Source of the DNA: Tautonia sociabilis
GTDB taxonomy: Bacteria > Planctomycetota > Planctomycetia > Isosphaerales > Isosphaeraceae
Length of the DNA stretch: 58,224 nt
Reading direction: 5' to 3'
Assembly: GCF_003977685.1 (NCBI RefSeq)
Contig: NZ_RYZH01000045.1
Coordinates: 1-58,224 of the forward strand
The notes beneath the pieces are model-generated. The model did not search any database and was not told the DNA's origin. It worked only from the letters and a program-made list of their open reading frames with translations. A program made the translations under genes and the position numbers. Positions within the stretch are counted from its first letter, which is position 1, and every line of letters begins with the position of its first letter. Shown here piece by piece: positions 27,628 to 35,625 of the stretch.

Positions 27628-28947
27628 ATGATGAGCCAGCCGCTCCATTCCCGCCGCACGTTCCTCCGAGGGGTCGGGGTCAGCATGGCGTTGCCCTGGA
27701 TGGAGTCGGTGCCGTTCTGGGCCGACGATGTGCCTCAGGCGATCGCGTCGGAGGGGCCGCCGACTCGGCTGGCCGTGCTCTTCTCGGGCAATGGCTTTCA
27801 CAGCCGGGAGTGGTGGGCCCGGGGAGAGGGGGAGTCTCTGGAGCTGGGCGGAGTGCTCCGCCCGCTGGAAGACCTGAAGGGGAAGCTCACCTTTGTCCGA
27901 GGCCTCTACAACGAGGAGGCGCTGAAGGGGAACATCCACAGCTCCCAGACCGGCAACCTGCTCTCGGGCGCCCCCCTGGCCTCCGGCGGCGAGATCCGAT
28001 CGGGGACCAGCGTCGACCAGGTCGTCGCCCGGCACCTGGGCGATCGGACCAAGGTGCCCAGCCTCGTGCTCGGGTGCGAGAAGTCGAACCCGTCAGTTCA
28101 CAAGAACTATTCGATGCTGTACAGCTCGCACATCTCGTGGAGCTCCCCCACCACGCCGACCCCGCTGGAGCTGTACCCCGCGCTGGCGTTCGACCGCCTG
28201 TTCAAGGACGAGCCAAGGGCCGGGGACCGCCGCGTGCTCGACGCGGTCCTGGACGACGCGAAGGATCTGCGGCGATCGATCGGCGCCTCCGACCGTCAGA
28301 AGCTCGACGAGTACCTCGACTCGGTGCGCGAGGTTGAGGCCCGGATCACCCAGGCCGGCCGCCGAGGGGAGCTCCAAGGCTGGCGGCCCACCCTCGACGC
28401 GCCGGACATCCCCCGGCCCCCCGACGGCATCCCCCAGGACATCGGCGAGCACATGCGGCTGATGGCCGACATCCTCGTCCTCGCCTTCCAGACCGACACG
28501 ACCCGAGTCTGCTCCCTGAAGCTGAACAACGACCACAGCTCGCTGCGGTTCCCAAACCTGGGTGTGGACTCCATGATCCACCACCTGCTCTCGCACACCG
28601 ACAGCGAGGACTGGCTGAAGGTCAACCGCTTCTTCCTCGAACAGGTGGCCTACATCGCCCAGCGGCTCGACGCGATCCAGGAGGGCGAGCGCACGCTGCT
28701 CGACAACTCGGTTCTCATGTTCTGCTCGAGCATGCTCACCGGCAATCACGATGCGACCCAGTTGCCGGTCATCCTCCTCGGCTCGGGAGGCGGACAGCTC
28801 CCGGGAAGGCGAGTCCTGGACTACCTCAACGCCCCGAATCGGAAGATGTGCAGCATGTACCTCAGCATGCTCGACCTCTTCGGCGTGCATCTGCCCGCCT
28901 TCGGCGACTCGACCGAGCGCCTGCCGGGGCTCCTCGAGCCCGCGTGA
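27628..28947 (+). CDS. DUF1552 domain-containing secreted protein
   Basis: 439 residues. The N-terminus SRRTFLRGVGVSMALPWME has an Arg-Arg plus hydrophobic stretch of Tat type, so folded export is likely. The body shows DUF1552 hallmarks (LAVLFSGNGFH, FVRGLYN, SVDQVVA, SLVLGCE, SSHISW, LGSGGGQ, PGRRVLDYLN) and a DUF1501-like sulfatase-related layout. Its reaction is unknown. It follows the DUF1592 gene by 58 bases and is almost certainly co-transcribed with it, as in many planctomycetes, suggesting the two act together outside the cytoplasm. ATG 27628 is directly followed by a second ATG; either may be used. Confidence 0.9.
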   Translation: MMSQPLHSRRTFLRGVGVSMALPWMESVPFWADDVPQAIASEGPPTRLAVLFSGNGFHSREWWARGEGESLELGGVLRPLEDLKGKLTFVRGLYNEEALKGNIHSSQTGNLLSGAPLASGGEIRSGTSVDQVVARHLGDRTKVPSLVLGCEKSNPSVHKNYSMLYSSHISWSSPTTPTPLELYPALAFDRLFKDEPRAGDRRVLDAVLDDAKDLRRSIGASDRQKLDEYLDSVREVEARITQAGRRGELQGWRPTLDAPDIPRPPDGIPQDIGEHMRLMADILVLAFQTDTTRVCSLKLNNDHSSLRFPNLGVDSMIHHLLSHTDSEDWLKVNRFFLEQVAYIAQRLDAIQEGERTLLDNSVLMFCSSMLTGNHDATQLPVILLGSGGGQLPGRRVLDYLNAPNRKMCSMYLSMLDLFGVHLPAFGDSTERLPGLLEPA

Positions 28948-29292
28948 TCCCCCCCGTCATCGCTCTCGGAGAGCCAGCCGCGAATGAACGATTCGGCGCT
29001 CATCCCAGGGCGATCGGTTCGTCTCCCCTCGTCAGCTCAACCTGACCTGACCTGACCTGGCGGCTCGAATTCCCCCTCACCACTGGCCCTCACGTACTCG
29101 GGAGGGTCAGCCTCCCTCGGTACTCAGGACCGTCGAACCGATCGGCTCCGGCTCTCCCCACCACAACTCCCGGAACGGAGGTCGAGAGGCCGCAACGGTC
29201 CCATCCCTCGGGGCTCCGAGCCCCCGAGGGCGCGGCGGCCGAGATTTTGAAATTGAGGGGAGAGAAGACTCGCCGAGCGGATCGTCTCCTGG
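28948..29292. other. intergenic stretch before the tRNA genes
   Basis: About 345 bases without a supportable gene. It contains a short CCTGA tandem repeat and lower-GC patches; short frames crossing it have no recognisable product. Confidence 0.5.
29041..29060. repeat. (CCTGA)n pentanucleotide tandem repeat
   Basis: Three perfect CCTGA units followed by CCTGG, 20 bases in all, between the DUF1552 gene and the tRNA genes. Confidence 0.8.
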
Positions 29293-29298
29293 TACAAT
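29293..29298 (+). promoter_or_regulatory. -10 element for tRNA-Gly
   Basis: TACAAT lies 10 bases before the first base of the tRNA-Gly gene, a spacing that puts the start of transcription just ahead of it. No convincing -35 hexamer is visible 16-18 bases upstream. Confidence 0.5.
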
Positions 29299-29308
29299 TC
29301 GCTCGATC

Positions 29309-29379
29309 GCGGGATTGGTTCAATGGTAGAACGACAGCTTCCCAAGCTGTAGACACGGGTTCGATTCCCGTATCCCGCT
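29309..29379 (+). tRNA. tRNA-Gly (anticodon CCC)
   Basis: 71 bases folding into a complete cloverleaf: acceptor arms 29309-29315 and 29372-29378 pair fully, the D arm has GGTTCAATGGTAGAAC, the anticodon stem ACAGC/GCTGT encloses loop TTCCCAA, giving anticodon CCC, which reads GGG. The T arm CGGGTTCGATTCCCG is canonical. Discriminator T; CCA is not encoded. Confidence 0.95.
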
Positions 29380-29592
29380 TCGGTTCCACCCTCCCTGAAG
29401 CCCTCGGGATCTTCCCCCGATTCGATCCCCTCGGCTGGGGTCCCCCGGCTCACAACCGACCGTCGGTCGCGGACGGCCTGGCGCCCCCCCCCCGATGGAC
29501 GCCGGATTCGAGAATCTCGTCCAGGACATCCATCAGGGTTCCGGCCAGCACTCCCTACCCCGATCGACTCTGACTCCTCCTCGCAATTCCCC
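29380..29592. other. spacer between tRNA-Gly and tRNA-Lys
   Basis: A 213-base spacer with C-runs and no recognisable gene or intrinsic terminator. The two tRNAs may therefore be separately initiated, as the promoter at 29593-29621 suggests. Confidence 0.4.
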
Positions 29593-29621
29593 TTGAAGCG
29601 CCGTCTTCTCAATGGTAGAAT
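29593..29621 (+). promoter_or_regulatory. promoter for tRNA-Lys
   Basis: TTGAAG (29593-29598) and TAGAAT (29616-29621), 17 bases apart, end 31 bases before the tRNA-Lys gene. The spacing is optimal and both elements are close to consensus. Confidence 0.6.
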
Positions 29622-29652
29622 TGCCTCTCTTCTGGATCGCAACGCGACGATT

Positions 29653-29725
<73 letters not shown>

Positions 29726-29751
29726 CTTCCAACATCGACCGGCTCAAACCG

Positions 29752-29787
29752 ACCCGAGGCGACTCAACTCGCCTCGGGTTTCTCTTT
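29752..29787 (+). terminator. intrinsic terminator after tRNA-Lys
   Basis: A perfect 11-base-pair stem (29752-29762 with 29769-29779) with a 6-base loop is followed by TTCTCTTT, 26 bases downstream of the tRNA. Confidence 0.85.
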
Positions 29788-30379
29788 GCGCTCGGCGGTC
29801 GGGCCTTCCATCGCGGAAGCGATCCCACCCGTATTCGACCATCCACCCGGGAATTCTCCGGGAGACAGCGGCGTTCCCCATCATTGGCCTGCGGCTGCGT
29901 TCCTCTTCGAGCGCACCACGCAGTCGGTCGTCCCGAGGAGACGACGCGCGGGGTTTCGGCTGGGAAGGGAGGAGCAGCGTGCGCCGCGGGACGATCCCGG
30001 CCAGGGGGTCGGAGACGCGGCCATCGTCTCCGCAACGGTCGTCGAGGACCGGCTCACGGGGGAGCAGGCGCAACTCCGGGATCTCCTGTCGGAGTCGCTC
30101 GCTGGCCGTCATGCCGGGCAGGCCAGGCTTCCGGGATGAGAAGCAATGCCACGAGCGACAGGAGCAGGCGTCCGTGTCGGGGACGTCGATCGGCGGGTCG
30201 ATTCCGAGTGGAGCGCTCCCTCCTGGAGGATGCATCCGCTTCGATCCGATCGGCTTCGGAGACCGCCAGCAGGTTCTTCACCCTCAGCGCGAATTCCGCT
30301 CCAGGAGCCGACCTCGCGACCAACCCAGTCGGTCGGCTCCCCTTCGATTCGGAGAAGACAACGACGATGGGGCGGAACG
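29788..30379. other. intergenic stretch between tRNA-Lys and tRNA-Leu terminators
   Basis: Nearly 600 bases enclosed by two convergent terminators. Codon-third-position composition is mixed and open frames in it lack any recognisable product, so I see no supported gene. A small RNA or decayed gene cannot be excluded. Confidence 0.4.
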
Positions 30380-30414
30380 AAAAAGGGCTCACGGCGGTTC
30401 GCCGTGAGCCCTTT
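30380..30414 (-). terminator. intrinsic terminator after tRNA-Leu
   Basis: A perfect 15-base-pair stem (30382-30396 with 30400-30414) around a 3-base loop, reading into TTTTT on the minus strand, ten bases past the tRNA-Leu 3' end. This is the strongest intrinsic terminator in the window. Confidence 0.9.
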
Positions 30415-30423
30415 CGAGGCATG

Positions 30424-30510
30424 TGCCGGAGACAGGACTTGAACCTGCACGAGCATGGTTAGCTCACTAGCCCCTCAAGCTAGCGCGTCTGCCAATTCCG
30501 CCACTCCGGC
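30424..30510 (-). tRNA. tRNA-Leu (anticodon GAG)
   Basis: 87 bases on the minus strand, class II with a long variable arm. The acceptor GCCGGAG pairs with CTCCGGC and discriminator A follows. The anticodon stem CTAGC/GCTAG encloses loop TTGAGGG, giving anticodon GAG, which reads CTC and CTT. The T arm CAGGTTCAAGTCCTG is canonical. CCA is not encoded. Confidence 0.95.
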
Positions 30511-30526
30511 GAGCAGGTGGAGTTCC

Positions 30527-30555
30527 AAGATACTCGGCGAGTGGGGGGGAGTCAA
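30527..30555 (-). promoter_or_regulatory. promoter for tRNA-Leu
   Basis: Minus-strand TTGACT (30555-30550) and TATCTT (30532-30527), 17 bases apart, 16 bases before the tRNA. The -35 hexamer overlaps the last codons of the metalloprotease gene. Confidence 0.65.
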
Positions 30556-32528
30556 GGATGTGGTGGTGGGGCGATCGCGGTCGGCCCTCGAGCGCTCGAA
30601 TCGAGCGCGTCGGGAGGGCGGGAGGAGGGGTTGGTCGGAGGCTGAGGGGAGGTGATCGCCCAGGAAACGGAACGGAGTCCGAGCGGCCCCCGGGCGGAGA
30701 GGCGGAAGACGAGGGGGGCGTTCCGGGAGGATCGGGTGGGCACGGTGAAGGGCTCGGAGACGAGGTCGGAGCCGGCGGGGAGGACCGGTTCCGGGAAGAG
30801 GGATCGGACGTCGTCTCCCTCGAGCTGACCGGGGTGCATCTCGACTCGGGAGCGATCGTTCGGGGGGAGGAGCGGCTCCCAGGAGAGGCGATCGATCCGG
30901 GTGGGGAGGCCGGCTCGCTCTCGAATCCGGACGACGAAGCGGGTCGAGTCGGCGCAGGCCTCGACGGCACTCACATCGAGCGAGACTCGGGGGAATCGGT
31001 CGCGCAGGAGAATGGCCGAAACCCGGGGGGATGAGGACGGGTCGCACTGGAGGTCGACCCGGGTCGGGACGCCGGGCGCGGTCAAGACGCGGAGGAATCG
31101 CGTGCCGGTCCCCTCGATCGAGCCGGAGAGGACTGGGGAGGTCGGGTCGATCTCGTCGAACCGGACGCCGCCGAGGGGCCAGTCGCCGAGGCGGTCGAGC
31201 AGGTCGGGCCCGCGGTCGAGGAGAGCGATCGGCCCGAGGCTGGCGAGCGCCAGGGCCAGGGTCCAGCGACGGTGGAGCTCGTCGAACGGAAGGCCGGTGG
31301 CCTGCTCCAGGTTGGTCCGTCCGGTAGATCGGCCCAGGGCGAGGACCGGCGGCAGGTCCGTTCCGCTCGCGTCGGAGCACCAGCGGAGGAAGAGGTAAGA
31401 GGCTCCGCGATCACCGTGGCTGCGGAACCGATCGGGGCGGTGTTCGTCGTCGACCAGCAGGCGGTATCGGGACGGGTCGGAGAGGAAGGCGCTGACCCGA
31501 TAGTCGACGTTGGCGGTCGATCGCGCGGCGCGGTCCTCGCAGAGGTGGGCCATCGCCTCGTCGAGCCAGGCCTCCTCGGAGACCGGGCCGAGCCGCTCCC
31601 GTCTCCTCGAGCAGAGCACGGCGTGCGCGTACTCGTGGGCGAGGATGGTTTCCAGATAGGGTCCCGGGCTCAACTCGGGGCTCAGGTAGATCAGGTCGGC
31701 TCGGTTGCTCAGCGGGCGGGGGAGGGCCGGGTCCAGATCGGTCCCTCGAAAGTAGCCGTCCACCCGGCAGCGGCCGGCGTAGGGCAGCGCGATCTTTCCG
31801 CTGATGAGCACGGTGAACCGGCCGTCGCCATCGACGTCGATCGGCTCACCGATCCAGCCCGAGAAGGCCGGCTCGATGTGGCGCTCGAACGCCGAGACGA
31901 TGCCTCGCAGCATGTCATCCCCCACCAGGCGGCCGTCATCCTCATCGACGAACACCTGGATGCGATCGCCGAGGGCCCGGAGCCGGGCATCCACCGTGTC
32001 GTATCGGCTCGGGGAGGACGGATCTCCCGGCCGGACCAGGACCGAGAAGCTCCTTCTCAGGGGAGGGGGGCCGAGCGGGGGGCCGCGATCCGGAGCCGGG
32101 TCGGGGCCGGGACCGAAGGTCTGGATGATCGGCCGGGCCATCCGCCGGGGAAGGAACTCGCCGAGTTCCCGGCCGAGCGAGCGAACGGCCGGAACGGTGC
32201 CGTCGCCGGGAGCCATCGCGCAATCGAATCGGTAGGGACCCGATCGGGCCGCCGCGGTGACAATCAGCAGCAGTTCGCCTCCGGCGTCCTCGGCGGAGAC
32301 CTCGACGCTCACCCGGCCCTCCGAGACGGGCAAGGCGAAGCAGGTCGCACTCGGCCCGGGAGGAGGCATCGCCTCGACGCCCCGGTCCGAGACAATCACG
32401 CCGAGGGCCGGGATCAGCAGCAGGATCGGGATGATGGCTCGGGCCCCCCGGGGGATCGGCCCGAAGGCCGGGACGTCATCCGTCAACGACGACGGGAGCA
32501 CACCAAGACGGCGGGATGCCTGAGGCAT
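30552..32528 (-). CDS. secreted zinc metallopeptidase (gluzincin-like, HExxH)
   Basis: About 658 residues. The N-terminus carries a hydrophobic export signal (IIPILLLIPALGVIV, about 33-47). The zinc motif HEYAHA lies near residue 297, and WLDEAMAHLCED follows about 20 residues later, whose Glu may be the third zinc ligand as in gluzincins such as hyicolysin-type M30 peptidases. The segment before it (IDVDGDGRFTVLISGKI) resembles a calcium-binding loop. Substrate is unknown; an extracytoplasmic protease is inferred. I chose ATG 32528; no strong ribosome-binding site is visible there, and a GTG start about 10 codons later is possible. The frame extends further upstream, but as a shadow. It diverges from the sulfatase gene. 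Confidence 0.7.
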   Translation of the reverse strand: MPQASRRLGVLPSSLTDDVPAFGPIPRGARAIIPILLLIPALGVIVSDRGVEAMPPPGPSATCFALPVSEGRVSVEVSAEDAGGELLLIVTAAARSGPYRFDCAMAPGDGTVPAVRSLGRELGEFLPRRMARPIIQTFGPGPDPAPDRGPPLGPPPLRRSFSVLVRPGDPSSPSRYDTVDARLRALGDRIQVFVDEDDGRLVGDDMLRGIVSAFERHIEPAFSGWIGEPIDVDGDGRFTVLISGKIALPYAGRCRVDGYFRGTDLDPALPRPLSNRADLIYLSPELSPGPYLETILAHEYAHAVLCSRRRERLGPVSEEAWLDEAMAHLCEDRAARSTANVDYRVSAFLSDPSRYRLLVDDEHRPDRFRSHGDRGASYLFLRWCSDASGTDLPPVLALGRSTGRTNLEQATGLPFDELHRRWTLALALASLGPIALLDRGPDLLDRLGDWPLGGVRFDEIDPTSPVLSGSIEGTGTRFLRVLTAPGVPTRVDLQCDPSSSPRVSAILLRDRFPRVSLDVSAVEACADSTRFVVRIRERAGLPTRIDRLSWEPLLPPNDRSRVEMHPGQLEGDDVRSLFPEPVLPAGSDLVSEPFTVPTRSSRNAPLVFRLSARGPLGLRSVSWAITSPQPPTNPSSRPPDALDSSARGPTAIAPPPHP

Positions 32529-32800
32529 CGACCGGGAGGCTCGGGGGACTTCAATGCTTCTTCCGGGTCGCGACGGTCGTCGCGACGGGGGGATCGCTCC
32601 GAGGGCCGGCCCTGGAAATGGGCCGTTCGGGGGAGTATGGTACGATCCGGATCGGGCCTCGGGGCGCCGGGACGCCTCGCGGAGGGCGAGGCCGTCGTCC
32701 GGCGCCGGATCGGTCGGCCGGGGCGCCGTTCCCGGCACCATCTCGGGGCCCCTCGGAGACCGGACCGGCCGGAGACGGCCGGAGCGAGGGAGGCTCGACG

Positions 32801-34339
32801 ATGATTCGACCGATCACCCGGATCGCTCTCGCGCTGCTGCTCGGCGCGGCGGCGTTCCCCTCGACCGCCATCGCCTCACAGCAGGGCCAGCGGCCGAACA
32901 TCGTCTTCATCTTCTCCGACGACCACGCCTACCAGGCCATCTCCTCCTACGGCTCGACCATCAACCGCACCCCGAACATCGACCGCCTGGCCGACGGCGG
33001 CATGCTCTTCCGGAACTGCCTGGTCACCAACTCGATCTGCGGCCCGAGCCGGGCGACGATCCTCACCGGCAAGTACAGCCACCTCAACGGCTTCTACCAG
33101 AACGGCGACCGCTTCGACGGCGCGCAGACCACCTTCCCGAAGCTGCTCCAGCAGGCCGGCTACCAGACGGCCCTCTTCGGCAAGTGGCACCTGGAAACCG
33201 CCCCCACCGGCTTCGACTCCTGGCAGATCCTGCCGGGGCAGGGGGCCTACTACAACCCTCCGATGCTCACCGAGGGCGGCCGAGTCCAGCTCGAAGGGTA
33301 CACCACCGACCTCATCACCGACCTGACCCTCGACTGGCTCAAAGACGGCCGGGACCCCGACCAGCCCTTCCTCGTCATGTGCCAGCACAAAGCCCCCCAC
33401 CGCGACTGGCAGCCGGGTCCGAAGTACCTGGACAAGTACAAGGACGGCCCGATCGCCGAGCCCGCCACGCTCTTCGACGACTACCAGGGCCGGGGCACCG
33501 CCGCGAAGTCTCAGGAGATGACCATCCGAGACACTTTGACCCCCCAGGACCTGAAGTTCACCACCCCCCGCAACCTCTCCCCCGAGCAGCTCGAGCGGTG
33601 GCAGGCCGCCTACGGCCCCGAGAACGAGGAGTTCGCCGAGCTGGGGCTCTCCGGCGACGACCTCGTCCGCTGGAAGTACCAGCGTTACATCAAGGATTAC
33701 CTGCGCTGCATCGACTCGGTCGACGAGTCCGTCGGCCGCATCCTCGACTACCTCGACGAGGCCGGACTGGCCGACAACACGATCGTCGTCTACTCGTCCG
33801 ACCAGGGGTTCTACCTCGGCGAGCACGGCTGGTTCGACAAGCGGTGGATGTACGAGGAGTCGCTGCGGACCCCCTTGCTCGTCCGCTGGCCGGGCGTTGT
33901 CGAGCCGGGCTCGGAGTCCTCCCGCATGGTCTCCAACCTCGACTTCGCCGAAACCTTCCTCGACGCCGCTGGCGTCCCCATCCCCAACGACATGCAGGGC
34001 CGCAGCCTCGTCCCCCTGCTGCGGGGAGAGGAGCCGATCGACTGGCGCTCACGTTTTTATTATCATTATTATGAATATCCGGGCCCTCATTCCGTCCACC
34101 GGCATTATGGCGTGCGAACGGATCGCTATAAGCTGATTCGGTTCTACAACCTCGACGAGTGGGAACTGTACGACCTCGCCCGGGACCCGAATGAGCTGCG
34201 CAGCTGCTACGACGACCCCCAGTACGCCGACGTCCGAGCGGAGCTGACCGCCGAGCTCTCCCGGCTCCGAGCCGACCTCGCCGTGCCCGAGGACACGCGC
34301 CCCATCGACGTCCGGCGCCCGATCAACGGCCAGAACTGA
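32801..34339 (+). CDS. arylsulfatase-type sulfatase
   Basis: 512 residues, standard length, with a signal peptide (~1-26). The catalytic motif CGPSRATILTGK places formylglycine-forming Cys80 in the CxPSR context. Metal-binding Asp40/Asp41 (FIFSDDH) and YSSDQGFYLGEHG are in place, as is FGKWH. Sulfatases hydrolyse sulfate esters, in planctomycetes usually of algal or host polysaccharides, in the periplasm or outside. ATG 32801 follows GGGAGG; upstream in-frame codons are rejected. Near residues 418-427 the codons switch to A/T-ending ones (a Phe-Tyr-His-Glu-Tyr run), unlike the rest of the gene. A Gfo/Idh/MocA gene follows 64 bases later. Confidence 0.95.
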   Translation: MIRPITRIALALLLGAAAFPSTAIASQQGQRPNIVFIFSDDHAYQAISSYGSTINRTPNIDRLADGGMLFRNCLVTNSICGPSRATILTGKYSHLNGFYQNGDRFDGAQTTFPKLLQQAGYQTALFGKWHLETAPTGFDSWQILPGQGAYYNPPMLTEGGRVQLEGYTTDLITDLTLDWLKDGRDPDQPFLVMCQHKAPHRDWQPGPKYLDKYKDGPIAEPATLFDDYQGRGTAAKSQEMTIRDTLTPQDLKFTTPRNLSPEQLERWQAAYGPENEEFAELGLSGDDLVRWKYQRYIKDYLRCIDSVDESVGRILDYLDEAGLADNTIVVYSSDQGFYLGEHGWFDKRWMYEESLRTPLLVRWPGVVEPGSESSRMVSNLDFAETFLDAAGVPIPNDMQGRSLVPLLRGEEPIDWRSRFYYHYYEYPGPHSVHRHYGVRTDRYKLIRFYNLDEWELYDLARDPNELRSCYDDPQYADVRAELTAELSRLRADLAVPEDTRPIDVRRPINGQN

Positions 34340-34403
34340 CGGCCCTCCCCCAAAGCATCAATACTCATCGAATCGTTCCGAAACGACGCAGGAGCCATCT
34401 GGG

Positions 34404-35447
34404 ATGACCATCGGGAATCGCATCGTCGGGCTCGTCGCCTCGCTGGCGGCGGCCGGGGTCCTCGCCTCGGCGGCCGGAGCGAGGGCGCAAGAGGGGGAAG
34501 CCGGCGTGCTCCGGGCCGGGCTGATCGGCCTGGACACCTCGCACGTGGTCGCCTTCACCCGGGTCCTGAACGCCGAAGGGAAGGTCGGGCCGCTCGCCCG
34601 GGTCAAGGTCGTGGCCGGGTTCCCCGGCGGGAGCCCCGACATCCCCTCCAGCCGAGATCGCGTCGCGGGCTTCACCCAACAGCTCCGCGACGAGTACGGC
34701 GTGGAGATCGTCGACTCGATCGACGAGCTGCTGGAGAAGGTCGACGTCGTCTTCCTGGAGAGCGTCGATGGCCGCCCGCACCTGGAGCAAGCCCGGCCGG
34801 TGATCGCCGCGGGCAAGCCGCTGTTCGTCGACAAGCCGATGGCCGGCTCGCTCGCCGACGCCATCGAGATTTTCGCCCTGGCCGAGGAAGCCGGCGTCCC
34901 CTGCTTCTCCTCCTCGTCCTTGCGGTTCCAGCCCGAGATCGTCGCGGCCCGGCAGCAGTCGATCGTCGGCGCCGCCACCTTCGGCCCCTGCTCCCTGGAG
35001 GAGCACCACCCCGACCTCTTCTGGTACGGCGTCCACGGCGTCGAGCTGCTCTACGCCCTGATGGGCCCCGGCTGCGAGTCCGTCAGCCGGGTCCACTCCG
35101 AGGGAACCGACGTCGTCACCGGCTCCTGGGCTGACGGCCGGATCGGCACCTACCGAGGCATCCGCGCGGGCAAGTCCGGCTTTGGCGCCGTCGTCTTCGG
35201 CGAGAGCCGGATCGACTCCTACACCGTCGGCGGCGGCTACAATGACCTGCTCGTCGAGATCTGCGCGTTCTTCCTCGACGGCGAGCCCCCGGTCTCCCCC
35301 AAGGAGACGATCGAGCTGTTCGCCTTCATGGAGGCCGCCGACGAGAGCAAGCGCCTTGGCGGCGCTCCGGTGTCGATCCGGGAGGTCCTCGACCGGGCCC
35401 TCGCCGAGGTCGAGGCCCGGCGGTCGGCGGCCGGGACCGGCCGCTGA
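34404..35447 (+). CDS. exported Gfo/Idh/MocA-like oxidoreductase
   Basis: 347 residues. A signal-peptide-like start (residues 1-28, ending ARAQ) is unusual for this NAD(P)-dependent family but frequent in planctomycetes. The Rossmann segment reads GLIGLDTSH, so the usual GxGxxG is degenerate. The catalytic-region signature FVDKPMAGS (EKP type) near residue 138 and the later HHPD and GVHGVELL segments support the family. It may oxidise or isomerise sugars; substrate unknown. It follows the sulfatase by 64 bases on the same strand, so the two are probably co-transcribed, linking it to sulfated-carbohydrate use (inferred). Confidence 0.8.
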   Translation: MTIGNRIVGLVASLAAAGVLASAAGARAQEGEAGVLRAGLIGLDTSHVVAFTRVLNAEGKVGPLARVKVVAGFPGGSPDIPSSRDRVAGFTQQLRDEYGVEIVDSIDELLEKVDVVFLESVDGRPHLEQARPVIAAGKPLFVDKPMAGSLADAIEIFALAEEAGVPCFSSSSLRFQPEIVAARQQSIVGAATFGPCSLEEHHPDLFWYGVHGVELLYALMGPGCESVSRVHSEGTDVVTGSWADGRIGTYRGIRAGKSGFGAVVFGESRIDSYTVGGGYNDLLVEICAFFLDGEPPVSPKETIELFAFMEAADESKRLGGAPVSIREVLDRALAEVEARRSAAGTGR

Positions 35448-35625
35448 TCAGCCGACGAACCTAGGCCCCCCGGCAGATCCGTTCAACTTGACGACGCCGG
35501 GGGGCCGATTGCACTGGTCAGGATGATCGGGGACGTTATGCTGGTTGCCCGATCGGGCCGACCGAGGTGCGCGCCCCGGGACCTTCCGCGGGTCGCCGGG
35601 GCGAGTGCGATCGCCAGGAGGGCTC

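Noticed and set aside
24285..27686. 1,133-codon minus-strand frame
   Set aside because: Antisense shadow of the DUF1592 gene, without ribosome-binding site or family motif.
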